Source: BOG-931 sp963781725
GTDB taxonomy: Bacteria; Pseudomonadota; Alphaproteobacteria; Rhizobiales; Xanthobacteraceae
DNA length: 64,000 bases
Assembly (NCBI GenBank): GCA_963781725.1
Contig: CAWAGV010000002.1
Location: 806,001-870,000 of the forward strand
Direction: 5' to 3'
The position numbers and the translations under genes were made by a program. The first letter of the stretch is position 1, and every line of letters starts with the position of its first letter. Below the pieces are notes generated by a model. It saw only the letters and a list, made by a program, of their open reading frames with translations, was not told the origin of the DNA and did not search any database. Positions 50,628 through 59,369 of this stretch are shown piece by piece.

Positions 50628-52100
50628 ATGGATGCACCCGTCGTTTCCCGCCCCGTCAAAACCAACGCCGCCAAGGATCGCCAGGACCTTCGCTCCTGGA
50701 TCGCGCTGCTGCGCGAAGCCGGCGAACTCCAGGACATCACAGGAGCCGAGCGCGAGAAGGAGATCGGCGGCATCGTCGACATCTATCAGCGCCGGATCGG
50801 CAACAAGTCGGTGCTGTTCGACGATATTCCCGGATATCCGCGCGGCTATCGCATCCTCGCCAACCTGCTGACCTCGGTCCGACGCATCAACATCACGCTT
50901 GGCCTGCCCGCCGACGCCAGTCCGATCGAACTGGTGCATTACTGGCGGCGCTACATGAAAGAGGCGAAGGTCGTGCCGCCGGAGACGGTGAAGACCGGGC
51001 CGCTCATGGAGAATGTCTATACCGGCAAGGATATCGACATCTTCAAAATCCCGGTGCCGCGCTGGCACGAGCACGACGGCGGCTACTACATCGGCACCGG
51101 CGACATGGTGGTCATGCGCGATCCGGATTCCGGCTGGATCAATTACGGCGCCTACCGCGTGCAGGCGCAAGAGCCCGGCGTCGCCACCGTGATGTTCTCG
51201 AAAGGCAAGCATGGCGACATGATCAAGCGGCGCTATCACGAGCGCGGCGAGCCCTGCCCGATCGCCGTGGTCTGCGGCATGCATCCGTCGCTGTTCATGA
51301 TCGCCGGGCTCGAAATCCCCTATGGCAAGAACGAATACGATGCCGCCGGCGGCCTGATCGGCGAGCCGGTCGAAGTCATCACCGGTCCGCGCACCGGCCT
51401 GCCGATCCCGGCGCATGCCGAGATCGCGTTCGAAGGCTTCATTCATCCGAACGACGTGCTCGACGAAGGACCGCTCGGGGAATGGACCGGCTACTACGCC
51501 GGCGGCCTGAAGAAAGAACCGGCGATCCGCATCGAGACCTTCATGCATCGCGACGATCCGATCCTGCTCGGCGCGATCCCGGGAATCCCGCCCGATGACG
51601 ACTCGTTCTATCGCGGCACTTACCGCTCCGGCGCAGTGTGGAACCAGATCGAAGCGGCCGGCGTGCCGGAAGTGAAGGGCGTCTGGGCCCATGCCGCAGG
51701 CGGCAGCCGGTTGTGGCTGACGGTCGCGATCAAGCAGCAATATGCCGGCCACGCCAAACAGGCCGGACTGATCGCTTCGCAGTGCCATGCCGGCGCTTAC
51801 GCCAATCGCTTCGTCGTCGTGGTCGATGACGACATCGATCCGGCCGACATGGACAAGGTGATCTGGGCGATGTGCACGCGGTTCGACCCGCGCGAAGGCA
51901 TGGAGACGCTGCGCGGCTGCTGGTCGACCGCGCTCGATCCCATGGCCTATGCCGCGGACGACCCGCGCAATGCCCGCGTCGTGATCGACGCTTGCAAGCC
52001 GTTCAGGCGCCGCGATACTTTCCCGATCGTGGTCCGCGTCAGCCAGGACGTCGAGGATCAGGTGCGCGGGAAGTTTTCCGACGTATTGCCGAAGCCATGA
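50628..52100 (+). CDS. UbiD-family decarboxylase, second copy
   Basis: 490 residues. LRSWIALLREAGELQDITGA at the N-terminus, IPVPRWHEHDGGYYIGTGDM (metal and prenyl-FMN region) and DEGPLGEWTGYYAGGLKKEP with the canonical Glu-rich active-site segment. These enzymes remove or add CO2 on aromatic or unsaturated acids. Its stop overlaps the ATG of the 2Fe-2S gene by 4 bases. It shares only family-level similarity with the copy at 47296, so this is not a recent tandem duplication. Confidence 0.93.
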   Translation: MDAPVVSRPVKTNAAKDRQDLRSWIALLREAGELQDITGAEREKEIGGIVDIYQRRIGNKSVLFDDIPGYPRGYRILANLLTSVRRINITLGLPADASPIELVHYWRRYMKEAKVVPPETVKTGPLMENVYTGKDIDIFKIPVPRWHEHDGGYYIGTGDMVVMRDPDSGWINYGAYRVQAQEPGVATVMFSKGKHGDMIKRRYHERGEPCPIAVVCGMHPSLFMIAGLEIPYGKNEYDAAGGLIGEPVEVITGPRTGLPIPAHAEIAFEGFIHPNDVLDEGPLGEWTGYYAGGLKKEPAIRIETFMHRDDPILLGAIPGIPPDDDSFYRGTYRSGAVWNQIEAAGVPEVKGVWAHAAGGSRLWLTVAIKQQYAGHAKQAGLIASQCHAGAYANRFVVVVDDDIDPADMDKVIWAMCTRFDPREGMETLRGCWSTALDPMAYAADDPRNARVVIDACKPFRRRDTFPIVVRVSQDVEDQVRGKFSDVLPKP

Positions 52101-52594
52101 CAGCAAACGAAAAATTCGACATCACCCTCAACATCAACGGCCAGGATTATCCGATCCGGGTCGAGGCGCGGAAAACGCTGGTCGATGCGATCCGCGACGA
52201 TTGCGGCCAGACCGGCACCCATATCGGCTGTGAGCACGGTGTCTGCGGCACCTGCACTGTGATCGTCAACGACGAAGCCGTGCGCTCCTGCCTGATGTTC
52301 GCGGTGCAGGCGCAGGGCAAGAAGATCCGTACCGTCGAAGGCCTCGCCAAAGGCGACGAGCTCTCGGTGCTGCAACGCGCCTTCATCGAGAACCACGGGC
52401 TGCAATGCGGCTATTGCACCCCGGGCTTCCTGATGCTCGCCACCAATGCGTTGGAGAAGCATCCGGACATCGGCGACGAGGAACTGATCGACGTGCTGGC
52501 GTCGAACCTTTGCCGCTGCACCGGTTATCAGAACATCATCAAGGCGGTGAAGGCGGCGCGCGACGAGATGCGCGGTGCGAAAGTCACAGCTTAA
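52097..52594 (+). CDS. Xanthine-dehydrogenase/CoxS-type (2Fe-2S) subunit, without its molybdenum partner
   Basis: 165 residues. Two iron-sulfur sites are present: plant-type GCEHGVCGTCTVIVND (plus RSC) and the helical QCGYCTPGFLML with NLCRCTGYQNIIKAV. This is the full set for the small subunit of molybdenum hydroxylases (CO dehydrogenase, isoquinoline or 4-hydroxybenzoyl-CoA reductase types). Start ATG 52097 overlaps the UbiD stop (ATGA). No FAD or Mo-binding subunit lies nearby. It may serve another oxidoreductase, or the rest may be elsewhere. Confidence 0.92.
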   Translation: MTANEKFDITLNINGQDYPIRVEARKTLVDAIRDDCGQTGTHIGCEHGVCGTCTVIVNDEAVRSCLMFAVQAQGKKIRTVEGLAKGDELSVLQRAFIENHGLQCGYCTPGFLMLATNALEKHPDIGDEELIDVLASNLCRCTGYQNIIKAVKAARDEMRGAKVTA

Positions 52595-52991
52595 GCGCCG
52601 CCAGCGCGGCTTTCGCCACTTCGACATCCTGCTCGATCTTCGCTCCGCCGGCCGCGACCGCGCCGATCACTTCGCCGTTCATTTCGATCGGGAAACCGCC
52701 GGGCACATTGGTGAAATCGCCCATCCGCACCGCCATCGATAGCGCGTTCTCTTCCGGCGCGTACCCGGTTGGCATGCGCTGGGAGGCCGACGTGATGGCC
52801 TTGCGCTGCGTGGTGATGATCGAGAAATGCCGCGCGCCGTCCATCATCAGGAATGCGATCAGCCGGCAGCTCTGATCGACCACGGCGAGCGAGACCTTGC
52901 AGCCGAGCGCATCGGCCTTTTGCACGCCGGCGGCAATCATCTTCTGGCAGGCCTCATGGGTCAGGCGATGGGTCGGTACGATATCGGGCAT
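52584..52991 (-). CDS. GlcG/HbpS-family protein, cytoplasmic form
   Basis: 135 residues. The family pattern is clear: VSLAVVDQSCRLIAFLMMDGA, TTQRKAITSA, FPIEMNGEVIGAVAAGGAK. No signal peptide, in contrast to the copy at 7542. Members are found beside diol, glycolate or aromatic catabolic genes, often with uncertain roles. It converges on the 2Fe-2S gene with an 11-base overlap (52584-52594) and diverges from the flavoprotein at 53082. Confidence 0.85.
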   Translation of the reverse strand: MPDIVPTHRLTHEACQKMIAAGVQKADALGCKVSLAVVDQSCRLIAFLMMDGARHFSIITTQRKAITSASQRMPTGYAPEENALSMAVRMGDFTNVPGGFPIEMNGEVIGAVAAGGAKIEQDVEVAKAALAALKL

Positions 52992-53081
52992 GGGCTTCCT
53001 CCACGCCGGAGTTTGAGCAACTTCACATCAAGTCGGCAATGCTGATAGTTTCCCGGCCGCATCAGGGGTGGACTGCGGTAA

Positions 53082-54753
53082 ATGGCAAATGCAGTGAACT
53101 GGGATCGTGAGGCCGATGTCGTGGTGATCGGCTCCGGCGCGACCGGACTTCCCGCCGCCGTGGTGGCGCGCGAGGCCGGCGCCTCGGTGATCGTCGTCGA
53201 GGCCGAGAACCATGTCGGCGGTCACGCCATTACTTCCGGCGGCAATCTGCCGCTTGGCGGCGGCACCAGCTACCAGAAGAAATACGGCATCGACAATTCG
53301 CCCGATCTGTTCTTCCGCGATCTCACCGACTGGTCGGTGGTAGAGTTCGAACGGCTTTCCGCCGTACCGCTACAACGACCGCGAGATCATCCGCGCCTTC
53401 GCCGACAACAGCGTCCCGGCGTTCGAATTCCTGCTGGCGCACGGCGTGAAGGTGATCGACCGCAAGCCGAACAATATCGGCCACGAGATCGGCGTTTCGG
53501 TGCTGCGCACCATGCAGATCGACGTTTGCGACTGGCCGATGGTGCACACCGGCGGCCCGGCCGATCCCAGCGACCCGGAAATCCGCGCCGGCGCCGGCCT
53601 GATCCGCCCGCTCGAAGCCGCGGCGAAGAAAGCCGGCGTCGAAATTCTGCTCGAACACCGCATGACCGCGATCCACCGCCACGGGCCGCGTGACGGCCGC
53701 GTCACCGGCATCGCCGCCGAGCACAACGGCAAACCGCTCAACATCCGCGCCCGCAAAGCGGTGATCGTGGCAACCGGCGGCTCGACCGGCAACGTCAATT
53801 TCCGTCGCATGTTCGACCCGCGCCTTACCGAGGAATATTGCGGCCTCGCCGGCGCGCCGTGGTCGAATCAGGACGCCAGCGGCGAGATCGCGGCGATGAG
53901 CGTCGGCGCCGCTTTGTGGGGTCTCTTCAACCAGACCGGAGAATTCGGCTCCGGGATCACCAAGCCGGGCGCGATCGGTTGCCAGTATGGCTACGTGAAT
54001 GTGCGCTGGCGTCCGGGCAGCGAGGTGTTCGACAAGGCACGCGCCGTCGGGCTGCCGGTCAAGGACTGGCAGGACGTCATCCTGGTCAATATGGTCGGCC
54101 AACGCTTCTACGACGAGACGGTCGGTCACTTCGGCTACAACACCTACGGCAGCGTCGAAGCCTACATGCAGGGCAGCTATCTCAACGCCAGGAACCAGAA
54201 ATACAACCCGAGCAATTTCATCAACGCAGCGCTGGCCGGCATCGGCGACGGCCATAACGGCGGCGGTCCGATCTGGGCGATTTTCGACGCCGACGCAGTG
54301 GCACGCGAACAGTGGGAACCTGAATCGCCGCACGTCGACTTCGATCAAGGCTTCTTCTTCAAGGCCGACAGCATCGAAGCGCTCGCGGCCGGGATCAAAA
54401 TGAAATACCAGCGGGTGCCGATGCCGCCGCGGGATCTCGCGGCAACCGTCGCGCGGTACAATTCATTCGTCGATGCCGGCAAGGACGCCGATTTCGGCAA
54501 GCCGAACCCGCTCTACAAGATCGCCAAGCCGCCGTTCTATGCGGCGTGGGCAACGCCGGTCATCCACGACACCCGCGCCGGGCTTCGCATCAATGCGCGC
54601 TGCCAGGTGATCGACATGAACGGCGATATGATTCCGGGGCTCTATTGCGGCGGCGAATCCGCCGGCGGCTTTTCCATGCATGGACTGCCGCGCGCGGTGT
54701 GCCAGGGTTATATCGCCGGAAGGCATGCCGTTACGGAGAACAGCAACGCGTAG
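53082..54753 (+). pseudogene. FAD-dependent oxidoreductase (fumarate reductase/ketosteroid dehydrogenase-like), +1 frameshift as read
   Basis: The frame from ATG 53082 gives the FAD site DVVVIGSGATGLPAAVVARE and continues to LTDWSVVE (53345). The family sequence then continues one base later as SNGFPPYRYNDREIIRAFAD and is open to the stop at 54751-54753. One extra T at 53346-53347 (GAGTTCG for GAGTCG) explains this. The restored protein has 556 residues and keeps PGLYCGGESAGGFSMHG at the C-terminal FAD contact. FAD_binding_2 enzymes oxidise or reduce C=C bonds. It is followed after 47 bases by the MmgE/PrpD gene. Confidence 0.85.
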
Positions 54754-54800
54754 ACGTTGCTGTTCCCTGGAGTTCGGAAAATTCCACTGGAGAGGCCGCG

Positions 54801-56276
54801 ATGAAACTCCAACGAAGGCAGCTCCTTCATCTCGCCGCCGGCATGGCCGCGCTGCCGCTGTCCTCACGGATGGCAAGCGCGGAAGACCAGACTGCCGCGG
54901 AAAAGTCCGTAGCCGAACGGCTCGCCGCCTACGCGGCCGGCCTTCGCTACGAGGATCTCGACGAGGCAACGGCCGAAAGCGTCAAAGTCCATCTCATCGA
55001 TTCGATCGGCTGTGCGCTTGCGGCCTTCGACGAAAAACCGGTGCGCATTTGCCGCGATGTCGCGCTCGGCAGCGGCGGCCGCGGCGGAGCGACCATTATC
55101 GGCACCACACGGCAGGCGCCGCCTGATCTCGTGGCCTTCGCCAATGGCGCCGCCTTTCGTTATCTCGACCTGAACGACGCCTATGTCGGACGCATCACTG
55201 GCCATCCGAGTGACGACATCGCGGCCTGCCTCGCCGTCGCTGAGAGCGAGCGCTCGAGCGCCGCAGAACTGATCACCGCGATTGTTCTCGCCTACGAGAT
55301 CAATTGCCGGCTGATCGACGCCTTCGATGCCAGCATAAGCGCGCGCGGCTGGGACGTTCCGATGCTGAGCCTGCCGTCCGTTGCGCTGGCCGCCGGCAAA
55401 TTGATGAAGCTTGCTCCCGACAAGCTCCGACAGGCGATCAGCCTGGCACTCAACGACCATATTTCGATGGGCCAGACCCGGGCGCAGGAGTTGTCCGACT
55501 GGAAAGGCATCGCCGACGCCGAAGCGGCACGCAATGCAATATTCGGCGCCACTCTGGCACGCGCCGGCCTCACCGGACCGGCACCGATCTTCGAAGGGCG
55601 ATGGGGCTTCTTCAAACTCGTGACGGGAGAGGCTGAGATCGATACCGGCCGTTTTGGCGGGCGCGGCGTTCCATTCCTGATCCATCAGTGCGGCTTGAAA
55701 AGCTATCCGGCCCATATCACCGCGCAGACCACGGTTCCGGCCGCGGCCGCTCTTGCCAAGGCGATCGGTAATCTCGATCGCATCACCGCCATCGAGATCG
55801 GCACCACGCGCCGCGGCAAGCAAATCGCCGGCAGCGATGCGGACAAATGGGCGCCTGACACCAAGGAAACCGCCGATCACAGTCTGCCCTACATCGCGGC
55901 GCGGGCCATGCTCGACGGCGAGATCGACAACGACAGCTACGCGCCCGGCAAGCTCCACGATCCGCGCGTCCTCGCCTTGATGCGCAAGATCACGGTGAAG
56001 GAGGATCCCGCCTTCGCAATGCTCACCGTGAACGTGCCGCCGACCCGGCTCATCGCAACCCTTGATGACGGACAGCGGGTGGAGCGTCTGGTCGACAGCA
56101 TGCCTGGCTTCCCCGGACGGCCAGCGAGCAGAGCCGACGTCGAGCGGAAATTCCGCAGTAATGTCGGCAAGCGCTGGCCGAGCGAGCAGACCGACGCCGT
56201 CCTGGAATCCTTATGGGCGTTCGATCGCACCGACGATCTGTCCGCGCTGCTCAACAAGCTCGCAGTGCCGGCATAG
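54801..56276 (+). CDS. MmgE/PrpD-family protein with a Tat-like signal
   Basis: 491 residues from ATG 54801 after GGAGAGG. The N-terminus MKLQRRQLLHLAAGMAALPL, ending near ASA, has the twin-arginine pattern. The rest is the MmgE/PrpD fold: ESVKVHLIDSIGCALAAFDE, GHPSDDIAACLAVAES, ADHSLPYIAARAMLDGEI. Family members include 2-methylcitrate dehydratase and cis-aconitate decarboxylase. Most are cytoplasmic, so an export signal is unusual. It probably forms an operon with the flavoprotein; the reaction is unknown. Confidence 0.88.
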   Translation: MKLQRRQLLHLAAGMAALPLSSRMASAEDQTAAEKSVAERLAAYAAGLRYEDLDEATAESVKVHLIDSIGCALAAFDEKPVRICRDVALGSGGRGGATIIGTTRQAPPDLVAFANGAAFRYLDLNDAYVGRITGHPSDDIAACLAVAESERSSAAELITAIVLAYEINCRLIDAFDASISARGWDVPMLSLPSVALAAGKLMKLAPDKLRQAISLALNDHISMGQTRAQELSDWKGIADAEAARNAIFGATLARAGLTGPAPIFEGRWGFFKLVTGEAEIDTGRFGGRGVPFLIHQCGLKSYPAHITAQTTVPAAAALAKAIGNLDRITAIEIGTTRRGKQIAGSDADKWAPDTKETADHSLPYIAARAMLDGEIDNDSYAPGKLHDPRVLALMRKITVKEDPAFAMLTVNVPPTRLIATLDDGQRVERLVDSMPGFPGRPASRADVERKFRSNVGKRWPSEQTDAVLESLWAFDRTDDLSALLNKLAVPA

Positions 56277-56283
56277 CCGCGTG

Positions 56284-57192
56284 CTAGCGCCGGAACCAAT
56301 GCTGGAAAAAGCCGTGCTCTTCGGTATCGGCTTTACTTTGCGGCGCGCTGGCGGTTTGACGTGTGGCCGTCGGTTGTTTCACCGACTCACCGGGCGGCAA
56401 TTCCAGTAAGTCTGAAACCTTGACGAAGGTGTAGCCCTCGGCCCGCAACCGCTTGATGGTATCGGGGAGCGCAGCGGCCGTGTCCGGTGCATTCCGCCCG
56501 CCATGCATGTGCAATACCACGATGCTGCCCGGATGCACATGCGCGACGATGTCCGACGCCGTCCACTTCGGGCTGTTCACGAAGGCATCGGCGCCGTCCA
56601 CGTCACCGCCGATCACGGTGTATCCTTGATCGGTCACTCTTTTGGCGGATTGCGCGTCGTAGCAAAGGCCCGGGAAACGGAAATATTTCTTGTAAGATAC
56701 CGTATATTTTTTCAGAAGCGCATCGGTTTTCAGGATCTCGTCGGTCTGCTTCGCATCCGGAATGGGAAACAGGCTATAGCACGGCGAATGAAATGCGCCG
56801 TGCGAATAACTGTGACTGCCCAGTTCGAAAAGCGGATCGGCCGAGAGTTCCCTGGTCACATCGCCATAGGCTTCGATCCAGAGGCCGGTCATGAACAGCG
56901 TTGCCGGCACCTGTTCCTGCCGCAACGCGGCGATGACTTTCTCGTTGTACCACGACGCAACCTTCTTGCTGCGCAACTCGCTCAACATGCCCGGCGTCAT
57001 GTCGGCGTCGAATGTCAGCGCCACGATCTTCTTGTCAGTCAGCGCATGGTCGAAGCTCAGCGGTCTGTCTGCGGGAGCGGCCAGCACCGTCGAGACAATC
57101 AGCACGGCGCCGAGCGCCACATAGCCATGCAACCGGTGGATAGGCATCCACCGGACGGATGCGGCCTGTTTTTCACGCACGCGCAACGCCAT
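56284..57192 (-). CDS. Exported polysaccharide deacetylase-family (NodB homology) protein
   Basis: 302 residues. A membrane-anchor or signal helix (about 20-40) is followed by the NodB domain: motif 1 ALTFDADMTPG (with an extra Ala against the usual TFDD), motif 2 ELGSHSYSHG supplying the metal His pair, and IVVLHMHGGRNAPDT as the late motif. It probably removes N-acetyl or other acyl groups from a polysaccharide in the periplasm. The C-terminal 30 residues are a polar tail. Its 3' end is 7 bases from the MmgE/PrpD stop (convergent). Confidence 0.87.
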   Translation of the reverse strand: MALRVREKQAASVRWMPIHRLHGYVALGAVLIVSTVLAAPADRPLSFDHALTDKKIVALTFDADMTPGMLSELRSKKVASWYNEKVIAALRQEQVPATLFMTGLWIEAYGDVTRELSADPLFELGSHSYSHGAFHSPCYSLFPIPDAKQTDEILKTDALLKKYTVSYKKYFRFPGLCYDAQSAKRVTDQGYTVIGGDVDGADAFVNSPKWTASDIVAHVHPGSIVVLHMHGGRNAPDTAAALPDTIKRLRAEGYTFVKVSDLLELPPGESVKQPTATRQTASAPQSKADTEEHGFFQHWFRR

Positions 57193-57313
57193 TCACCTCT
57201 GGCACAATGACAATCCGCCACGCGCGGACGCGGGGGTTTACCCCGGAACGCGTTATTGCGACAGGGCGTTTTGCGCTATGCTGCTGCGAGAAAAAAGCCT
57301 GAGGAGACGAGTT

Positions 57314-57712
57314 ATGGAAATGAGCGTCGGTCAGCTCGACCACTACAATGTGTCGACGCGCAAACTCAAAGAAACCATCCAGTGGTACGAGGACGTGCTG
57401 GGCTTTGAGAACGGCCCGCGCCCGCAGTTCGATTTCCCCGGCGCCTGGCTCTACAGCCAAGGGCATCCGGTGCTGCACCTGAACGATATTTCGCAGACCG
57501 ACCGGCAGCAACGCCCGGATTCCGGCGTCATCGATCATGTGGCGTTCGGCAGCCGCGGCTTCGAGGCGATGAAAAAGCACCTGACCGGCAAGGGCGTGAC
57601 TTACCGCATCAACCAGGTGCCTAACAGCACGCGCTGGCAGCTGTTCTTCCACGATCCCAACAACGTGGAGATCGAGCTCAATTTCGAAACCAAGCACGAG
57701 CTCGCCGCGTAA
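57314..57712 (+). CDS. VOC-family (glyoxalase/extradiol dioxygenase fold) protein
   Basis: 132 residues. GAGGAG upstream supports ATG 57314 over the earlier GC-rich extension. A single VOC domain pair: VGQLDHYNVSTRKLKETIQW with the first metal His, VLHLNDI, then GVIDHVAFGSRGFEAMKKHL and FFHDPNNVEIELNF with the terminal Glu ligand. Members bind a divalent metal and act on lactoylglutathione, catechols or antibiotics; the substrate here is unknown. Placement within the oxidative block may point to aromatic breakdown. Confidence 0.9.
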   Translation: MEMSVGQLDHYNVSTRKLKETIQWYEDVLGFENGPRPQFDFPGAWLYSQGHPVLHLNDISQTDRQQRPDSGVIDHVAFGSRGFEAMKKHLTGKGVTYRINQVPNSTRWQLFFHDPNNVEIELNFETKHELAA

Positions 57713-57721
57713 GCGGCGCCT

Positions 57722-59368
57722 TCAAGCCTCAACGCGAAGGAGCGAGGCGCTGTCCGCTCCGGTGAGGCTGCGCGCCACCGCTTCGGCGACGCGAATGCCG
57801 TCAACGCCGGCCGACAGGATGCCGCCCGCATAGCCGGCACCCTCGCCTGCCGGATAAAGGCCCTTGGTGTTCAGGCTTTGAAAGGCCGCGTCGCGGCGGA
57901 TCCGGACCGGCGACGACGTCCGGGTTTCGACACCGGTCATCACCGCATCTCCGGAGGCAAATCCCTTGATCTGCCCGTCGAACGCCGGCAGCGCCTCGCG
58001 GATGGCAACGACGGCGAAGTCCGGCAGGCAGGTCGCGAGGTCCGTCGGCGTCACGCCCGGCTGGTAGGACGGAATGACCTCGCCCAGCGCCGCCGACGGC
58101 TGTTGCGCGAGGAAATCGCCGACACGTTGCGCCGGCGCGGCGTAGTTTTTGCCGCCAGCCTCGAATGCGCACTCCTCCCAGTGACGCTGGAACGCAATGC
58201 CGGCCAGCGGATGTCCCGGGTAGTCGGCCGGCGTAACGCCGACCACGATGCCGGCATTGGCATTCCGCTCATTGCGCGAATATTGGCTCATGCCGTTGGT
58301 GACGACGCGCCCCGGCTCCGACGCCGCGGCAACCACCGTGCCGCCGGGACACATGCAGAAGCTGTAGACCGAGCGGCCGTTGGACGCGTGATGAACCAGC
58401 TTGTAGTCGGCAGCGCCCAGTATCGGGTGCCCCGCGGCGCTGCCAAAGCGGCAGCGATCGACCAGCGACTGCGGATGTTCGATACGCACGCCGATGGAAA
58501 AAGACTTCGGCTCGATCGTGACGCCGCGATCGAACAGCATCTGGAACGTGTCGCGCGAACTATGGCCGATCGCCAGCACGACATGGTCGGCGACGATTTG
58601 CGTGCCATCATCCAGCACGACACCGCGCACTTGCCGTGTTCCGTCCGCCCGCTCCTCGATTTCGAGATCGACGACCCTGCTGCCGAAGCGATATTCGCCG
58701 CCGAGCGCCTCGATGCTCTCGCGCATGGCCTCGACGACTGTGACAAGGCGGAATGTGCCGACATGCGGCTTGGCGACGAATTCGATTTCCGGCGGCGCAC
58801 CGGCCTTGACGAACTCCATCAGGACCTTGCGGCCGTAATAATGCGGATCCTTGATCTGGCTGTAGAGCTTGCCGTCGGAGAACAGGCCGGCGCCGCCTTC
58901 GCCGAATTGCACATTGGATTCCGGGTTGAGCACCGAGCGGCGCCACAGGCCCCAGGTGTCCTTGGTGCGCTCGCGGACCACCTTGCCGCGTTCGAGGATG
59001 ATCGGGCGAAAACCCATTTGCGCCAGGATCAGGCCGGCAAACAGCCCGCACGGGCCTGTGCCGATCACGATGGGCCGCGAACAACCCGGCCCGGAGGCCC
59101 GCGCCACGAAGCGGTAGCGCATATCGGGCGTCGGCGAGAGGTGCCTGTCATTCTTGCTGCGCGCCAACACCGCCGCTTCGTTCTCGACGTCGATATCGAG
59201 CGTATAGGTCAGCGCGATTGCCGACTTCTTGCGAGCGTCGACGGCGCGGCGAAACACCGAATAGCTGCGCAGTGCATCAGGCTTGATGCGCAGCCGTTCG
59301 TGTATGGCGGCGGCAATGGCGCCTTCGCCATGATCGAGAGGCAGCTTGAGCTCAGTCAGTCGCAACAT
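57722..59368 (-). CDS. NAD(P)/FAD-dependent oxidoreductase, COG2509 type
   Basis: 548 residues. A N-terminal alpha/beta domain of about 95 residues (LKLPLDHGEGAIAAAIHERL, YTLDIDVENEAAVL) is followed by the FAD motif VIGTGPCGLFAGLILAQMGF. FGEGGAGLFSDGKLYSQIK and YPAGEGAGYAGGILSAGVDG are diagnostic of this 'uncharacterised FAD-dependent dehydrogenase' family, sometimes linked to tRNA or redox metabolism without a firm function. Convergent with the VOC gene (9-base gap); the amidase-like gene lies upstream with a 1-base gap. Confidence 0.9.
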   Translation of the reverse strand: MLRLTELKLPLDHGEGAIAAAIHERLRIKPDALRSYSVFRRAVDARKKSAIALTYTLDIDVENEAAVLARSKNDRHLSPTPDMRYRFVARASGPGCSRPIVIGTGPCGLFAGLILAQMGFRPIILERGKVVRERTKDTWGLWRRSVLNPESNVQFGEGGAGLFSDGKLYSQIKDPHYYGRKVLMEFVKAGAPPEIEFVAKPHVGTFRLVTVVEAMRESIEALGGEYRFGSRVVDLEIEERADGTRQVRGVVLDDGTQIVADHVVLAIGHSSRDTFQMLFDRGVTIEPKSFSIGVRIEHPQSLVDRCRFGSAAGHPILGAADYKLVHHASNGRSVYSFCMCPGGTVVAAASEPGRVVTNGMSQYSRNERNANAGIVVGVTPADYPGHPLAGIAFQRHWEECAFEAGGKNYAAPAQRVGDFLAQQPSAALGEVIPSYQPGVTPTDLATCLPDFAVVAIREALPAFDGQIKGFASGDAVMTGVETRTSSPVRIRRDAAFQSLNTKGLYPAGEGAGYAGGILSAGVDGIRVAEAVARSLTGADSASLLRVEA

Positions 59369-59369
59369 G

